Shown: in pieces, positions 1 to 8,631 of the stretch
Layout: every line of letters begins with the position of its first letter
Position numbering within the stretch: the stretch's first letter is position 1
Origin: CAZJVD01 sp964549505
Lineage (GTDB): Bacteria > Bdellovibrionota > UBA1018 > CAZJVD01
Reading direction: 5' to 3'
NCBI GenBank assembly: GCA_964549505.1
Contig: CAZJVD010000003.1
Coordinates: 160,868 to 224,867 of the forward strand
DNA: 64,000 nt
Translations under genes and position numbers: made by a program
The notes under the pieces: generated by a model
Seen by the model: only the letters and a program-made list of their open reading frames with translations
Databases searched by the model: none
What the model was told of the DNA's origin: nothing

Positions 1-1682
1 ACCAACGCCGGCGTCGAAAGAGCTGTCGCAAAATTGGTGACCAGCTTCGTCTGTCCTTTTTCGAACAGGTAGAGATTGTCGATACCCGTACGATCGGACA
101 CGAAGTAAACGCCCCCGCCTTGCGAAGCGATCGGCCAGCGATTGAACGAAGTCGCCGGAGCGATGACCTTTGTATCGTGCGAATCGAGCTCCAACTCCAC
201 AATCTCTTGACCGAACACACCACGACGGTGATAGGCGAAAAACACACGTTTCCCGTCGGACGAAAATACAGGCTGTCCCGCACGGGCAAATGGCTCAGCT
301 TGAAAGATAATCTCAGGATGACTGATCGTCGGACGCTGTCCACGCGTGTGTAACGTCACCCACGCGATCGAAGTTCTCTGATCTTGAACCTTTGTGAAAA
401 CAATGAAGCGGCCATCTTGAGAAACAGAGGGCTCCTTCGCGCGCAAGCCGTCGGACAACCAAATCTCTTTGCCATCTTCGATATCAAAGACAGCAAGATC
501 GCTAAAAAACTTACTGAAACTCTGTCGTCGCAACGATCCATAAACGAGAAACCGCGAGTCTGGCGTAAAACTTAAGCCCGTCGTTAGAAGTGCGTCCGTT
601 AAGCGTCGGCGTGATCCGTCCGTCGGATCGAGCAGAAAAATTCCAGACCGCTCATGCGGACCTTCGACGGCATACGCGACCGTATGACCTCCGGGTGCGA
701 CTCCGAGCGCCTGAACCGCATAGTGATCTTCAGAGAAATACTTTGGTTCGGTCAGAGATTGGCGCTTGATCGTCGCAAGGTCAGTAGCAGCGTCTCTGCG
801 AAGTCGCGTGACCAGACGATCCCAGTACTCGGGCCATGTGCGACCCGTCGATTTTTCCATGAGATCGCCGTAGAAGTACGGCAGGCGACGAGCCGAGTTC
901 CACGAAATGTCTCCCAACGTCTGTTCAGCGTTTCGACCGGCCGCAACCTCCTGATACATCAAATATCCAAAGACATACGGTGTCGCTCCAGCTGGAAAAA
1001 ACGGATGCGTGTCGCCGAGCCGATCGAGCCGAATACCTTTTTCCGTATCGAGCGTACCGTCGAGCACCATCGCGCGCGGAATCGCACGATAGTACGAACT
1101 TCGACCACGCCCACCTTCGGTAAACCGCGTCTCAAAATAAACTGCCATGCCCTCGAGCATCCATCGCGGCCAAAGACTGTTTGGCAGGATCGTGTCGCCA
1201 AAAATCACCCGCAAGACGGACCAGAAATCGCGAGTCGTGTCGGTGTTGAGCAGATGTACGTATTCGTGCAACAAAACCATTCGAAGCCAGTCATCGCTGA
1301 ACACCGTTTCGAACGTGGGATCGGGCGGGGTCACCATGACCACCATGCCGATTCGTAGTGAGGCCGACGTCAAACCGTTAGCCGCATCGACATTGTCTAC
1401 CAGCACAACCTGCGTTCGCGTTCGGGGTTCCCACTGAAAGATCGGCGATAGCGTTTTATGAACGTCCTCGAGGACGACGCCCGAGCGTCGTGCAACGGAT
1501 TCGAGTGCATGCGGGAACGTAATTCTAAAATGATCCGTTTCAATCGTCTTCCAGTCCCAGAACGGACTCAACCCCAACTCCTCGGCGAGACCGGCGCGCG
1601 CGTTCCGAACAACACTGGCCAGGATCAGGAGAGAACCGACAACAAAGATGATACGTCGCAGGGTTGGCGTGGTTTTTTTCAC
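1..1682 (-). CDS. Secreted HEXXH metallopeptidase with TolB-like beta-propeller (3' end outside window)
   Basis: The frame is open from a GTG at 1682 through the left window edge, giving about 560 visible residues. The N-terminus is a basic stretch followed by a hydrophobic segment (RRIIFVVGSLLILASVV), typical of a signal peptide or anchor. A zinc-peptidase motif HEYVH lies near residue 139, and a second acidic block (MLEGMAVYFE) follows about 40 residues later, the usual arrangement of gluzincin 'peptidase MA-like' proteins. Beyond residue 300 come repeated blades with SPDS/SSDG-type motifs (FTPDSRFLVYG, SQDGRFIVFT, SSDGKRVFFA), as in TolB/DPP-like propellers. The GTG overlaps the ygfZ stop by four bases (GTGA), so the two genes are probably translationally coupled. 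Substrate unknown; periplasmic or outer-membrane location is inferred. Confidence 0.8.
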   Translation of the reverse strand, partial: MKKTTPTLRRIIFVVGSLLILASVVRNARAGLAEELGLSPFWDWKTIETDHFRITFPHALESVARRSGVVLEDVHKTLSPIFQWEPRTRTQVVLVDNVDAANGLTSASLRIGMVVMVTPPDPTFETVFSDDWLRMVLLHEYVHLLNTDTTRDFWSVLRVIFGDTILPNSLWPRWMLEGMAVYFETRFTEGGRGRSSYYRAIPRAMVLDGTLDTEKGIRLDRLGDTHPFFPAGATPYVFGYLMYQEVAAGRNAEQTLGDISWNSARRLPYFYGDLMEKSTGRTWPEYWDRLVTRLRRDAATDLATIKRQSLTEPKYFSEDHYAVQALGVAPGGHTVAYAVEGPHERSGIFLLDPTDGSRRRLTDALLTTGLSFTPDSRFLVYGSLRRQSFSKFFSDLAVFDIEDGKEIWLSDGLRAKEPSVSQDGRFIVFTKVQDQRTSIAWVTLHTRGQRPTISHPEIIFQAEPFARAGQPVFSSDGKRVFFAYHRRGVFGQEIVELELDSHDTKVIAPATSFNRWPIASQGGGVYFVSDRTGIDNLYLFEKGQTKLVTNFATALSTPAL

Positions 1683-2440
1683 GAAGGGCTCTTTATCTTT
1701 TCGATCGTAGCCTCGGCACCACCAAAGGACAACCGCTTCCCAATCACCGCATCCGCTTTGGGTAAAACAGTCAGGCCAACCCATCCAGAAGCGGGAGCCT
1801 TACCCCGCGCGAGAACGAGCCGTTTTGCGGGAGAACCCTTCGCAAGCGTTCTCTCGATCACTTCCTGCCCGGGATAGCACCCCTTGTTCGGATGAATCGC
1901 TTCAAAAAATCCGATATCGAGAGGATTTGCGTCCGGCACGATCTCTTGATCCACGCCCGGGATGAGCGCCTCAATGCGCGAACGAGTCAGAAGAGCAGCA
2001 TCCACCAAAGGCCCCTCGGCGCCATAAACCACACACGTGGGTTGCCCCCATTGTAATGATGCGTGAAACGCGGTCATCACCGGTTGGGCGATCATCAGTT
2101 TCGGCTTCGTGAGTGCTGCTAGTTCGGGCGGTGCGGGGAACGGTTCGGAGCCCGTCGGCCCCTTCTGGATACCCAGGTCTTCTCCAAAGTGAAGATCGTC
2201 GATGTACTTGAGAAACCGCTCCGGCCATTGATGGACCGGACTGACGGGCACTTCAAACCCAAGGCCCTTTCCATCGGGCAGCCTCCAAACCCAGAAAACG
2301 CTTACAATCCGGCCGACGGCGGACAAAAACAGCGCCCATGTCCCTTCGCCCGGCGCAAGCCCCTTTACATCTGCTGTGGAAAGGCGCTGAAAGAAGTCAG
2401 CAGCGTCCTTTCCGGTGGCCTCAATCCATTGGAATCGCAT
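1679..2440 (-). CDS. ygfZ: YgfZ/GcvT-like folate-binding protein
   Basis: A 253-residue protein of the YgfZ (IbaG57) family, whose members use a tetrahydrofolate-binding aminomethyltransferase fold to help assemble or repair iron-sulfur clusters. The family signature K-G-C-Y-x-G-Q-E is visible as NKGCYPGQEVIERT near residue 182; the cysteine is the conserved functional residue. The N-terminal block (QWIEATGKDAADFFQRLST) matches the start of the GcvT fold. I prefer the ATG at 2440 because family members begin close to this block. An in-frame GTG at 2464 would add eight residues but has no convincing ribosome site at proper spacing. It lies upstream of the HEXXH peptidase gene and divergent from the yhaM-like gene. 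Confidence 0.85.
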   Translation of the reverse strand: MRFQWIEATGKDAADFFQRLSTADVKGLAPGEGTWALFLSAVGRIVSVFWVWRLPDGKGLGFEVPVSPVHQWPERFLKYIDDLHFGEDLGIQKGPTGSEPFPAPPELAALTKPKLMIAQPVMTAFHASLQWGQPTCVVYGAEGPLVDAALLTRSRIEALIPGVDQEIVPDANPLDIGFFEAIHPNKGCYPGQEVIERTLAKGSPAKRLVLARGKAPASGWVGLTVLPKADAVIGKRLSFGGAEATIEKIKSPS

Positions 2441-2536
2441 CCATGAGTTATATTTTCTCGGCACCCTTTTGAAAAGCCCGGCGAAGATTGCGGAAAAAAA
2501 GCCGTAACCGTGCTACCAAGCACGAGAGCGTCGACC

Positions 2537-3553
2537 ATGTCAGAAACCGAAAAAACTCAATCTTCGCGTCGCACTTGGGTGCGCGATCTCGCCGAAAACA
2601 TGCCCGTGGAGACCACCTTCTGTGTGGCCGCAAGCGGTCTCGCGCTTGATAAACACGGTAAAGCGTTCATGACTCTTTCTCTCGCAGATCGCACGGGAAC
2701 CGTTGAAGGCAAAGTTTGGGAAAACGTCCAGGCAACCGCGGCTGTACTCAAAACGGGTACGGTCATGATGATCAAAGGGAAATGCCAAGTTTTTCAGGGA
2801 CGGCGTCAAGTCGTCGTGAAATCCGTAACCCCCATCGACACGCAAACCATTGACTGGAAGGATTTTCGCACGGAGAAAGCGCTGGATATCAATTCATTGC
2901 TCTCGAAACTGCATGGTTTTATCGACTCGATGTCGGATCCACATCTCCGGGCTCTCTGCGCGGTCACGTTTCTGGAAGACAGTGACGTCGTCGATAGGAT
3001 CAAGCGCGCTCCTGCGGCAAAATCGATTCACCACGCGTATCCTGGTGGTTTGCTGGAACACATGGTTTCCGTAGCAACCCTCTGCGACCTTATTGCACAC
3101 CACTATCGCCCCTATCTGGACCGCGATCTCCTGCTGGTGGGCGCCTTCTTTCATGATGTCGCTAAGATCTGGGAGCTGGATTACACCAAACTGACGGAGT
3201 ACACCGATGAGGGCCGCTTGATCGGCCATCTGGTCATGGGCGTTGAACTGATCGACCGAAAAATTCGCGCCTTGGAGAGCGACACCGCTCGTGGCCTAGG
3301 ACCTTTCCCTGAGGAACGACGTCTCTTAGCCAAACACATGGTGGTCGCGCACCATGGACGTCTGGACTACGGTTCTCCCAAGGAGCCGCACGTCCTCGAA
3401 GCCTTAATCGTTCACGCGCTTGATGATCTGGACTCCAAGTTCGCGCAGATCCGTGACTACCTCGAAAAGGATGAGTCGCATGGGAACTGGACTCAGTTAC
3501 ACCGCTTGTTTGAACGCGCGTTTTATAAGCCGGACTGGGCCCGCCGCTCATAA
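2537..3553 (+). CDS. yhaM: YhaM-type 3'-5' exonuclease (OB-fold plus HD domain)
   Basis: A 338-residue protein with an N-terminal OB-fold nucleic-acid-binding domain (about residues 15-105, with TLSLADRTGTVEGKVWE) and a C-terminal HD phosphohydrolase domain. HD metal ligands are visible as the HHAYPGGLLEH block near residue 168, FHDVAK near 205 and AHHG near 275, and the domain ends in HALDDLDSKF. This order and length match the YhaM/CBF1 family of 3'-5' exoribonucleases that act on single-stranded RNA or DNA. The ATG at 2537 begins MSETEK; a GTG at 2510 would extend it by nine residues without a better ribosome site. It is divergent from ygfZ. Confidence 0.85.
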   Translation: MSETEKTQSSRRTWVRDLAENMPVETTFCVAASGLALDKHGKAFMTLSLADRTGTVEGKVWENVQATAAVLKTGTVMMIKGKCQVFQGRRQVVVKSVTPIDTQTIDWKDFRTEKALDINSLLSKLHGFIDSMSDPHLRALCAVTFLEDSDVVDRIKRAPAAKSIHHAYPGGLLEHMVSVATLCDLIAHHYRPYLDRDLLLVGAFFHDVAKIWELDYTKLTEYTDEGRLIGHLVMGVELIDRKIRALESDTARGLGPFPEERRLLAKHMVVAHHGRLDYGSPKEPHVLEALIVHALDDLDSKFAQIRDYLEKDESHGNWTQLHRLFERAFYKPDWARRS

Positions 3554-3749
3554 ATAACGGGTATTTAGATCTGCCGAACTGTCAGTAACCTAACTACACA
3601 GCTGTCAGCGTTCTAGACAGTACCGTTCCCCCGCCATGCACTCTTTTGAGCCATTCGATCAGCCCATAAAATCAGAAAACATTAGCAATATTATAGATTT
3701 AATGGACACAGCAGGCCCTCCCATGTGTTACAGCTGCGTGGTGTCAAAA

Positions 3750-3765
3750 TGGCACACCCGTTGCG
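3750..3765 (+). promoter_or_regulatory. Sigma-54 (-24/-12) promoter
   Basis: The sequence TGGCAC-N5-TTGC has GG at 3751-3752 and GC at 3763-3764, exactly ten bases apart, as RpoN promoters require. Transcription would start near 3776, just ahead of the Shine-Dalgarno GGAG (3781-3784) and ATG (3792) of the next gene. The match to the consensus is close (TGGCACG-N4-TTGC). The activator is unknown; the window also encodes a sigma-54 activator at 10461-12113, but a link between the two is inference. Confidence 0.7.
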
Positions 3766-3791
3766 ATGGAGACACATGACGGAGTGTGGAT

Positions 3792-5798
3792 ATGAGAGAA
3801 TTGTTTCCGACGTTTTCATTGATTGTTTTAGCAGCCGCCCTCAGCGCGAAACCGGCTTTTGCCCGCGCGGTACAGGATAGCGAAGAGATGAACGATTTTT
3901 ATGCAGCCGCTGCCCAAGAGGGACACGACAGAGAGCGATTAAATTGGCTGAAAGACAAGCTTTTTGGAAGCCGATTCGGCGGTGCTCGCTATAGCGACAA
4001 GAACAAAGTCGACGCGTATATCGAAAAACGCACCGACGAGATTGAAGCGATCGATGACGAGATCCTGCGCATCAGACGAGGTACACATCCTGCCTACAGA
4101 AAAAATGACAGCTACGCGATCGAAGGTCTCAAGTCTGACCGTGAACGACCTGCACGACATTTAAGACAGCTCGCAGAGTATAAGTTTCTCCGTGATAAGC
4201 TGGCTACTGCTCTTGCGCACAAGCCCGCACCCCGCTCGGTGAAGACCTCGTCTGCGACAGCACCTACGGCAACACCTGCGACAGCGTCCGAACAAGGGAA
4301 CGAATCCAGTTTTCGTGAAACAGGCCCATGGTCCAGTCGCTTTGCGCCGGCAACAGCAAGCCGTTCTCCCGCGATCGATGATCCGAACACCACGACTGCT
4401 CCCGTAACAACATTAGAAGAAACTGTTTCGGCGAACGTGACACCGCCGACGAATTCCGCTTCCGCTGCATCGAGCTCGGAGGCGTCATCATCGTCCTCTG
4501 CATCGAGTACATCGGGTGCGCCTGGTGCCACTCCTGCGACAACGCCGGCGATAACGCCAGCTGCGACCACCGACACGGTGATCGATTCGTCCATGACCGC
4601 GCCTCAGCTCGAAGCAGCATTAAGAAAGGTTCAATCCGATGTAGAAGTCTTATCGGCGCGCGTGCAAGCGTCGCTTGATTCAAGTGCGAAAGACGAAACG
4701 CCACCCGCTTCACCGGCTCCCGTGCCGGAAGCCAAAGCGGCGTCATTGTCGTCAGACACTGCGGTAACGACTCCCGAAGACACAGCCGTGGTCACGTCAC
4801 CAAGCGTGCCGGCAACCGCGTCACCAACAACACCATCAAATACAAGTATCGCTCTCGTTGAAGCAGCTGCTACCGTAAACAGCAGCCTTCTCGACACGCT
4901 CAACGGTCTTGTGATTAACCGTGACGGATGTGAAATTCTTGGAAAAGAACTCGAAGACGACTACCAAGCTGCTCGCACACGCCACGCCGAAGCCGTGAGC
5001 GCTGGTAAGAGGCTTCAGGCTGAGATCGCTGCCTTCTGGCAGTCTTTCGTGGACCGTAAGCTTGATGAAAAGTCAGCGCGCACACAATGGAAAGCGAACC
5101 AAGAAGCGATTAGCTTAAACGAAGGAGCCCTTGTTCCCCTCTGGAGCGAGATCAACGCGGCTTTCCCGGAGGTTCATAGTAGCCGCGACGCACTCGAAAA
5201 GCTCCGTGCGGAAGCAGCCGCAAGAGTCAAGGACGGCGAAACGGTCGAGGAGGAGCACCACACGATTGCTAGAGACAATATGAAGAAACTTCTGGACGGA
5301 CGACCCGACACCAACGCACCTGAGTGTGAAAATGCTGCGGGCGAGAGCATCAAGTGCTTGGTCGGTGCAACTGACGAAGTAAGGGTGCAACGCGCACGTC
5401 TCGAGAAGATTGCCGGGTTTCAAGCGAAACTGCAGGCTAACGATGACGAAAGCATACGTTTGGCTTCCGTCACCGCTCATATCAAGTCCAACCATGTGGC
5501 AGCACGAAAAGAGCTTCAAGCAGGACTTGCAGAGTTCAACGCCCAACGTGCGAAGTTCGAAAAGATCGCCGCTCGTGAGAAGCAAGGTATCGAAAGCATC
5601 AACCGTCTCTTCGGCAACAAAGTCGGAGAACAAGGTGATCGCAACGAATCTTGCTCGGTTGAGGACATCGCTGCCGCGAACACGACAGCTTCAGAGCGAC
5701 CGGTACAGCAACTCGCTTCTGCCGGTGCCGACACTTCAAAGGCTAAGAGTTCCGAAGCCCGATCGGCCGCGACTGAACAAAAAGGGTCGATGCAGTAA
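3792..5798 (+). CDS. Secreted Ala/Ser/Thr-rich low-complexity protein with coiled-coil ends
   Basis: A 668-residue protein that I cannot assign to a family. It starts at the ATG at 3792, with GGAG at 3781-3784; an in-frame GTG at 3786 is too close to that site. Residues 1-26 form a signal peptide (LIVLAAALSAKPAFA). Residues 30-130 are charged and helical. A long region (about 145-370) is almost entirely Ala, Ser, Thr and Pro with repeated SATAPTATPATA and SSSSASSTSGAPG-type stretches, typical of an extended periplasmic or surface linker. Residues 370-630 are again helical and coiled-coil-like, with a few cysteines (SCSVED near the end). The gene stands alone behind a sigma-54 promoter and converges on coaX. 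Structural or regulatory roles are both possible. Confidence 0.75.
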   Translation: MRELFPTFSLIVLAAALSAKPAFARAVQDSEEMNDFYAAAAQEGHDRERLNWLKDKLFGSRFGGARYSDKNKVDAYIEKRTDEIEAIDDEILRIRRGTHPAYRKNDSYAIEGLKSDRERPARHLRQLAEYKFLRDKLATALAHKPAPRSVKTSSATAPTATPATASEQGNESSFRETGPWSSRFAPATASRSPAIDDPNTTTAPVTTLEETVSANVTPPTNSASAASSSEASSSSSASSTSGAPGATPATTPAITPAATTDTVIDSSMTAPQLEAALRKVQSDVEVLSARVQASLDSSAKDETPPASPAPVPEAKAASLSSDTAVTTPEDTAVVTSPSVPATASPTTPSNTSIALVEAAATVNSSLLDTLNGLVINRDGCEILGKELEDDYQAARTRHAEAVSAGKRLQAEIAAFWQSFVDRKLDEKSARTQWKANQEAISLNEGALVPLWSEINAAFPEVHSSRDALEKLRAEAAARVKDGETVEEEHHTIARDNMKKLLDGRPDTNAPECENAAGESIKCLVGATDEVRVQRARLEKIAGFQAKLQANDDESIRLASVTAHIKSNHVAARKELQAGLAEFNAQRAKFEKIAAREKQGIESINRLFGNKVGEQGDRNESCSVEDIAAANTTASERPVQQLASAGADTSKAKSSEARSAATEQKGSMQ

Positions 5799-5799
5799 C

Positions 5800-5819
5800 G
5801 AACGTTCGCAATAACGTTC
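5800..5819. terminator. Short inverted repeat between convergent genes
   Basis: A perfect 7-bp inverted repeat (GAACGTT, six-base loop, AACGTTC) lies two bases after the stop of the low-complexity protein gene and five bases from the end of coaX. It is in the right place for a bidirectional terminator, but the stem is AT-rich and no clear T-run follows on either strand, so the call is weak. Confidence 0.3.
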
Positions 5820-5823
5820 TTAG

Positions 5824-6594
5824 CTAAAGATTCATGAGTAGAGCCTGACGGATTCCATAATGGATGAGGTCAGGCTCAATCACGTCAAAGAGGCTCTCAC
5901 CTTCGAAAAGACGCGAAAATCCACCTGTAGCCACGACCCGTACGGGTTCATCAGCAAAAAGTTCTTGTTTGATCTTCGGAATCAGATCTCGGGCCGCTCC
6001 CAGCGCGCCAAAATACAACCCTGACTGAATACACTCGGTTGTCGAACGCCCGACAATCATTTCCGGTTTCACAATCTCCACACTCGGGAGACGCGCGGTT
6101 CGGTTCTCGAGTGCTTCCATCGACGTTTTGAGTCCGGGCATAATCAACCCGCCGAGATGCTCGCGCTTCGACGAAACCACACAGTATGTAGTAGCCGTGC
6201 CGAAGCTGACAATAATGAGATTTTCTCCGGGAAAACGATGAATAGCTGCAATCGCATTGGCGATTCGATCCGAACCGAGCTCGAGTGGATTCTTATAGCG
6301 AATACTGAGCCCCGAACGCGCGCCCGGCTGCAGAACAAACGGCCGAAGTCCAAAGTACTTAACGCACGCACCGCGAATCGAGTGCATGACGGGTGGAACC
6401 ACAGAGCAAATCCCAATCTGCCGGACGTCTTCCGGGTTCAGCTTGTTCTCACGCAACACACCTGTCAGAAAGAGTCCGAGCTCATCGGAGCTCGCTCCGG
6501 CCTGAGTCACCTTACGAAAACGAAGACCGAGCTTATCCCCTTCAAACACGCCACCGAAGACATGACTGTTTCCGACGTCGATCGACAGGATCAT
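5824..6594 (-). CDS. coaX: Type III pantothenate kinase
   Basis: A 256-residue protein of the CoaX family, which phosphorylates pantothenate in the first committed step of CoA synthesis. The N-terminal phosphate loop D-x-G-N-S (SIDVGNSHVFGGVF) is characteristic, as are the ELGSDRIANAIAA block (about residue 105), SFGTATT (about 130) and GGLIMPGLKTSMEAL (about 153). Length is typical. It is the last gene of the pantothenate/CoA operon; its start overlaps the coaB stop by four bases (6591-6594). CoaX enzymes differ from the E. coli CoaA type in needing a monovalent cation and escaping CoA feedback inhibition (family knowledge). Confidence 0.95.
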   Translation of the reverse strand: MILSIDVGNSHVFGGVFEGDKLGLRFRKVTQAGASSDELGLFLTGVLRENKLNPEDVRQIGICSVVPPVMHSIRGACVKYFGLRPFVLQPGARSGLSIRYKNPLELGSDRIANAIAAIHRFPGENLIIVSFGTATTYCVVSSKREHLGGLIMPGLKTSMEALENRTARLPSVEIVKPEMIVGRSTTECIQSGLYFGALGAARDLIPKIKQELFADEPVRVVATGGFSRLFEGESLFDVIEPDLIHYGIRQALLMNL

Positions 6595-7301
6595 AACGGT
6601 ATCTCGTCGGTGGATACTTCGGTCGATACGTCGAACGACGACCGCGCCAAAGGCTCTGAGGCAAACGGGTGTGCTTCGAGAATCCGGCCGAGCTCTTCGG
6701 GAGTTTCTGCGGCACCCACTGCTCCACCACGCGCTAACACGCGAAATGCACGCGCACCGTCCATCGATCGATCCTCGACACGATTGTGCACGACAAGGTC
6801 CACATCGCCGCCGCCAAACAAGGTCCGCACTTTCATGTTCTCGGCTTCAGTCTCCAGCCCCGAAGTCAGCTTGAAAGCGATGATCTTCACATCGCGGTTG
6901 CGGCTCCAACGCTTTAACTTATGAATCAGCTTCGGGTTGGGCGCGAGTTCGATGGTCATAGGTCCACCCGATGTCATCTTCCCAGAAATCGGCGTTGAAA
7001 CCGAAAAATCCGAAACCGCAGCCGCATGAACAATCACATCGAAATCATCGTTTCGAAGCCGCTCTTCCAATATTCTTCTGAGATCACCGTAAGTCACAAA
7101 CGGGATGCTTTCGAGCGAAGCGCCTTCGAATGCCACGATCTGCCGACAGCCACGGCCCGCAACAAAAACAACGTGATGCCCGCTCGCCAGAAAACCCTCG
7201 GCCACGGCGCATGCGGTACGACCCGTACTGAGATTGGTGATGCCGCGAACCGAATCGATCGGTTCAAATGTCGCGCCCGCCGTGATCAAGATACGTTTCA
7301 C
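6591..7301 (-). CDS. coaB: Stand-alone phosphopantothenate-cysteine ligase
   Basis: A 236-residue protein corresponding to the C-terminal (DFP/CoaB) half of the usual bifunctional CoaBC. It joins cysteine to 4'-phosphopantothenate. Visible motifs are LITAGATFEPIDSVRGITN at the N-terminus, a VHAAAVSDFSV block near residue 97 (ANADY/AVADF-type) and IAFKLTSGLETE near residue 145, where the family lysine of K-x-K/AFKLE sits. Four-base overlaps join it to coaC upstream and coaX downstream. The unusual point is that CoaB and CoaC are separate polypeptides here, whereas most bacteria fuse them in the order CoaC-CoaB; the gene order (coaC then coaB) matches the fusion. Confidence 0.9.
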   Translation of the reverse strand: MKRILITAGATFEPIDSVRGITNLSTGRTACAVAEGFLASGHHVVFVAGRGCRQIVAFEGASLESIPFVTYGDLRRILEERLRNDDFDVIVHAAAVSDFSVSTPISGKMTSGGPMTIELAPNPKLIHKLKRWSRNRDVKIIAFKLTSGLETEAENMKVRTLFGGGDVDLVVHNRVEDRSMDGARAFRVLARGGAVGAAETPEELGRILEAHPFASEPLARSSFDVSTEVSTDEIPL

Positions 7302-7840
7302 ACTGCACCCCCAGTACTGAGAATCGCTTTTACAAGTTCGGCAGCTTCCACCATGCGACCACGCCCTGTTTCGCCGCAGGCGACGTCGCCTTCAGCGGGG
7401 CCGACAAACGTCACACCCCAATCCATAAGCTGCTTTGCATTCGCCTGTGTTGCAGGATGCGCCCACATTGCCGGATTCATCGCAGGTGCGACCAGATACG
7501 GCTTTTTAAAATCATGCGCAAGAAACAGTGTCGACACCGGATCGTCAGCGATCCCATTCGCAAACTTTGCCAGGATATTTGCTGTGGCCGGCGCAAGTAC
7601 GATCACCGACGCCTCACGGATGAGAGCGATATGATCCATGGCTCGACCTGCCTCGAAGAGATCTTTAAGGACTGGCCGTCCCGTCAAACCCTCAAGAGTC
7701 GCCTCCCCGATAAAACGAAGAGCGTCCTTGGTCACGGCCGTTTGCACCGCAAGTCCTGATTTAACGAGCGTCGATATCGCTTCGGTGGCTTTCGCGCAGG
7801 CGATCGATCCTGAGAGTTGAAAGAGCACGGTGCGAGTCAT
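7298..7840 (-). CDS. coaC: Stand-alone phosphopantothenoylcysteine decarboxylase
   Basis: A 180-residue flavoprotein of the HFCD family that decarboxylates 4'-phosphopantothenoylcysteine. Key elements are FQLSGSIACAKATEAI at the FMN-binding N-terminus, the APATANILAKFANGIADD block, the catalytic PxMNxxM motif (PAMNPAMW, about residue 117) and the substrate clamp ACGETGRGRM near residue 153 with its active cysteine. The active-site histidine is probably in DHIAL near residue 69. It lies between panC and coaB with four-base overlaps on both sides, so the whole pathway from ketopantoate to phosphopantetheine is translated from one message. Confidence 0.93.
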   Translation of the reverse strand: MTRTVLFQLSGSIACAKATEAISTLVKSGLAVQTAVTKDALRFIGEATLEGLTGRPVLKDLFEAGRAMDHIALIREASVIVLAPATANILAKFANGIADDPVSTLFLAHDFKKPYLVAPAMNPAMWAHPATQANAKQLMDWGVTFVGPAEGDVACGETGRGRMVEAAELVKAILSTGGAV

Positions 7841-8631
7841 TGAACACGATCCGATCGCCGTTCCAGAAGAACATTATCGATCAGTCGCACATCACCGATG
7901 CGAACAGCTCCCAGGCGTCGACCGCGAAACGTTTCAACATAATCCACACGAAATCCCATGCGCTTGAGCTCCGTGCGGGTATCAAAGTCCGTCAAATCGG
8001 AACGAAGCAACAATGAAAACTGCGTCGCTTTCTCACGATTACTGGCTGAAAGCCGAGTATTGCGCGAGCTCAAGGCTAACCCCGAGGACTCACGAATGGT
8101 CGGACAGCGGACAATCTCAATCGGAAGAAAAAACTCGCGAACCATGCCGTCGACCAGTTCGAGTTGCTGAAAATCTTTCTCACCAAAATAAGCCCGTGTC
8201 GGGCGCACAATACCAAAAAGCTTCATGACGATCGTGAGAACCCCATTAAAATGTCCGGGCCGATGAGCACCACAGAACCGCTGACTCAGTTCGGTCTCCG
8301 CCACCTTATACACATAACCATTTGGGTAAAGCTCTCGTTCGGCAGGAAAGAAAAGTACGTCCGCACCCAGAGACGCGACTAATGCGCGATCGGCTTCGAA
8401 CGTTCGCGGATAAGCCTCGAGGTCGGCTCGTTCATCAAACTGAGTGGGATTGACAAAAACACTGACAACGGTCTTTGCGTTCTCTCGCACACTGCGTTCG
8501 ATCAAGGATCGATGACCATCGTGCAACGCCCCCATGGTCGGAACAAAACCGAGGGACGCTTCGAAACTCAGTGACGCCCGCCAAATATTCCAGTCATGGA
8601 GGGTCTTGATGACCGTCAACGGTGCACTCAT
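7837..8631 (-). CDS. panC: Pantothenate synthetase
   Basis: A 264-residue ligase that condenses pantoate and beta-alanine with ATP. The nucleotidyltransferase HxGH motif is visible (TMGALHDGHRSLI, about residues 32-44), followed by VSVFVNPTQF (about 57) and the KDFQQLELV block near 155; the KMSKS-like region is SGLALSSRN near residue 185. Length is close to the family norm of about 280. It shares four-base overlaps with panB (8628-8631) and coaC (7837-7840). No panD (aspartate decarboxylase, the beta-alanine source) is found in the window. Confidence 0.95.
   Translation of the reverse strand: MSAPLTVIKTLHDWNIWRASLSFEASLGFVPTMGALHDGHRSLIERSVRENAKTVVSVFVNPTQFDERADLEAYPRTFEADRALVASLGADVLFFPAERELYPNGYVYKVAETELSQRFCGAHRPGHFNGVLTIVMKLFGIVRPTRAYFGEKDFQQLELVDGMVREFFLPIEIVRCPTIRESSGLALSSRNTRLSASNREKATQFSLLLRSDLTDFDTRTELKRMGFRVDYVETFRGRRLGAVRIGDVRLIDNVLLERRSDRVQ

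Noticed and set aside
654..1358. Plus-strand 234-residue open frame
   Set aside because: It is antisense to the HEXXH peptidase gene, whose frame is continuous and carries recognisable motifs. The plus-strand product is Arg-rich and has no domain.
4112..4746. Two minus-strand 160-residue frames
   Set aside because: Both are shadows of the Ala/Ser/Thr-rich coding region on the plus strand; the repetitive base pattern keeps several frames open.
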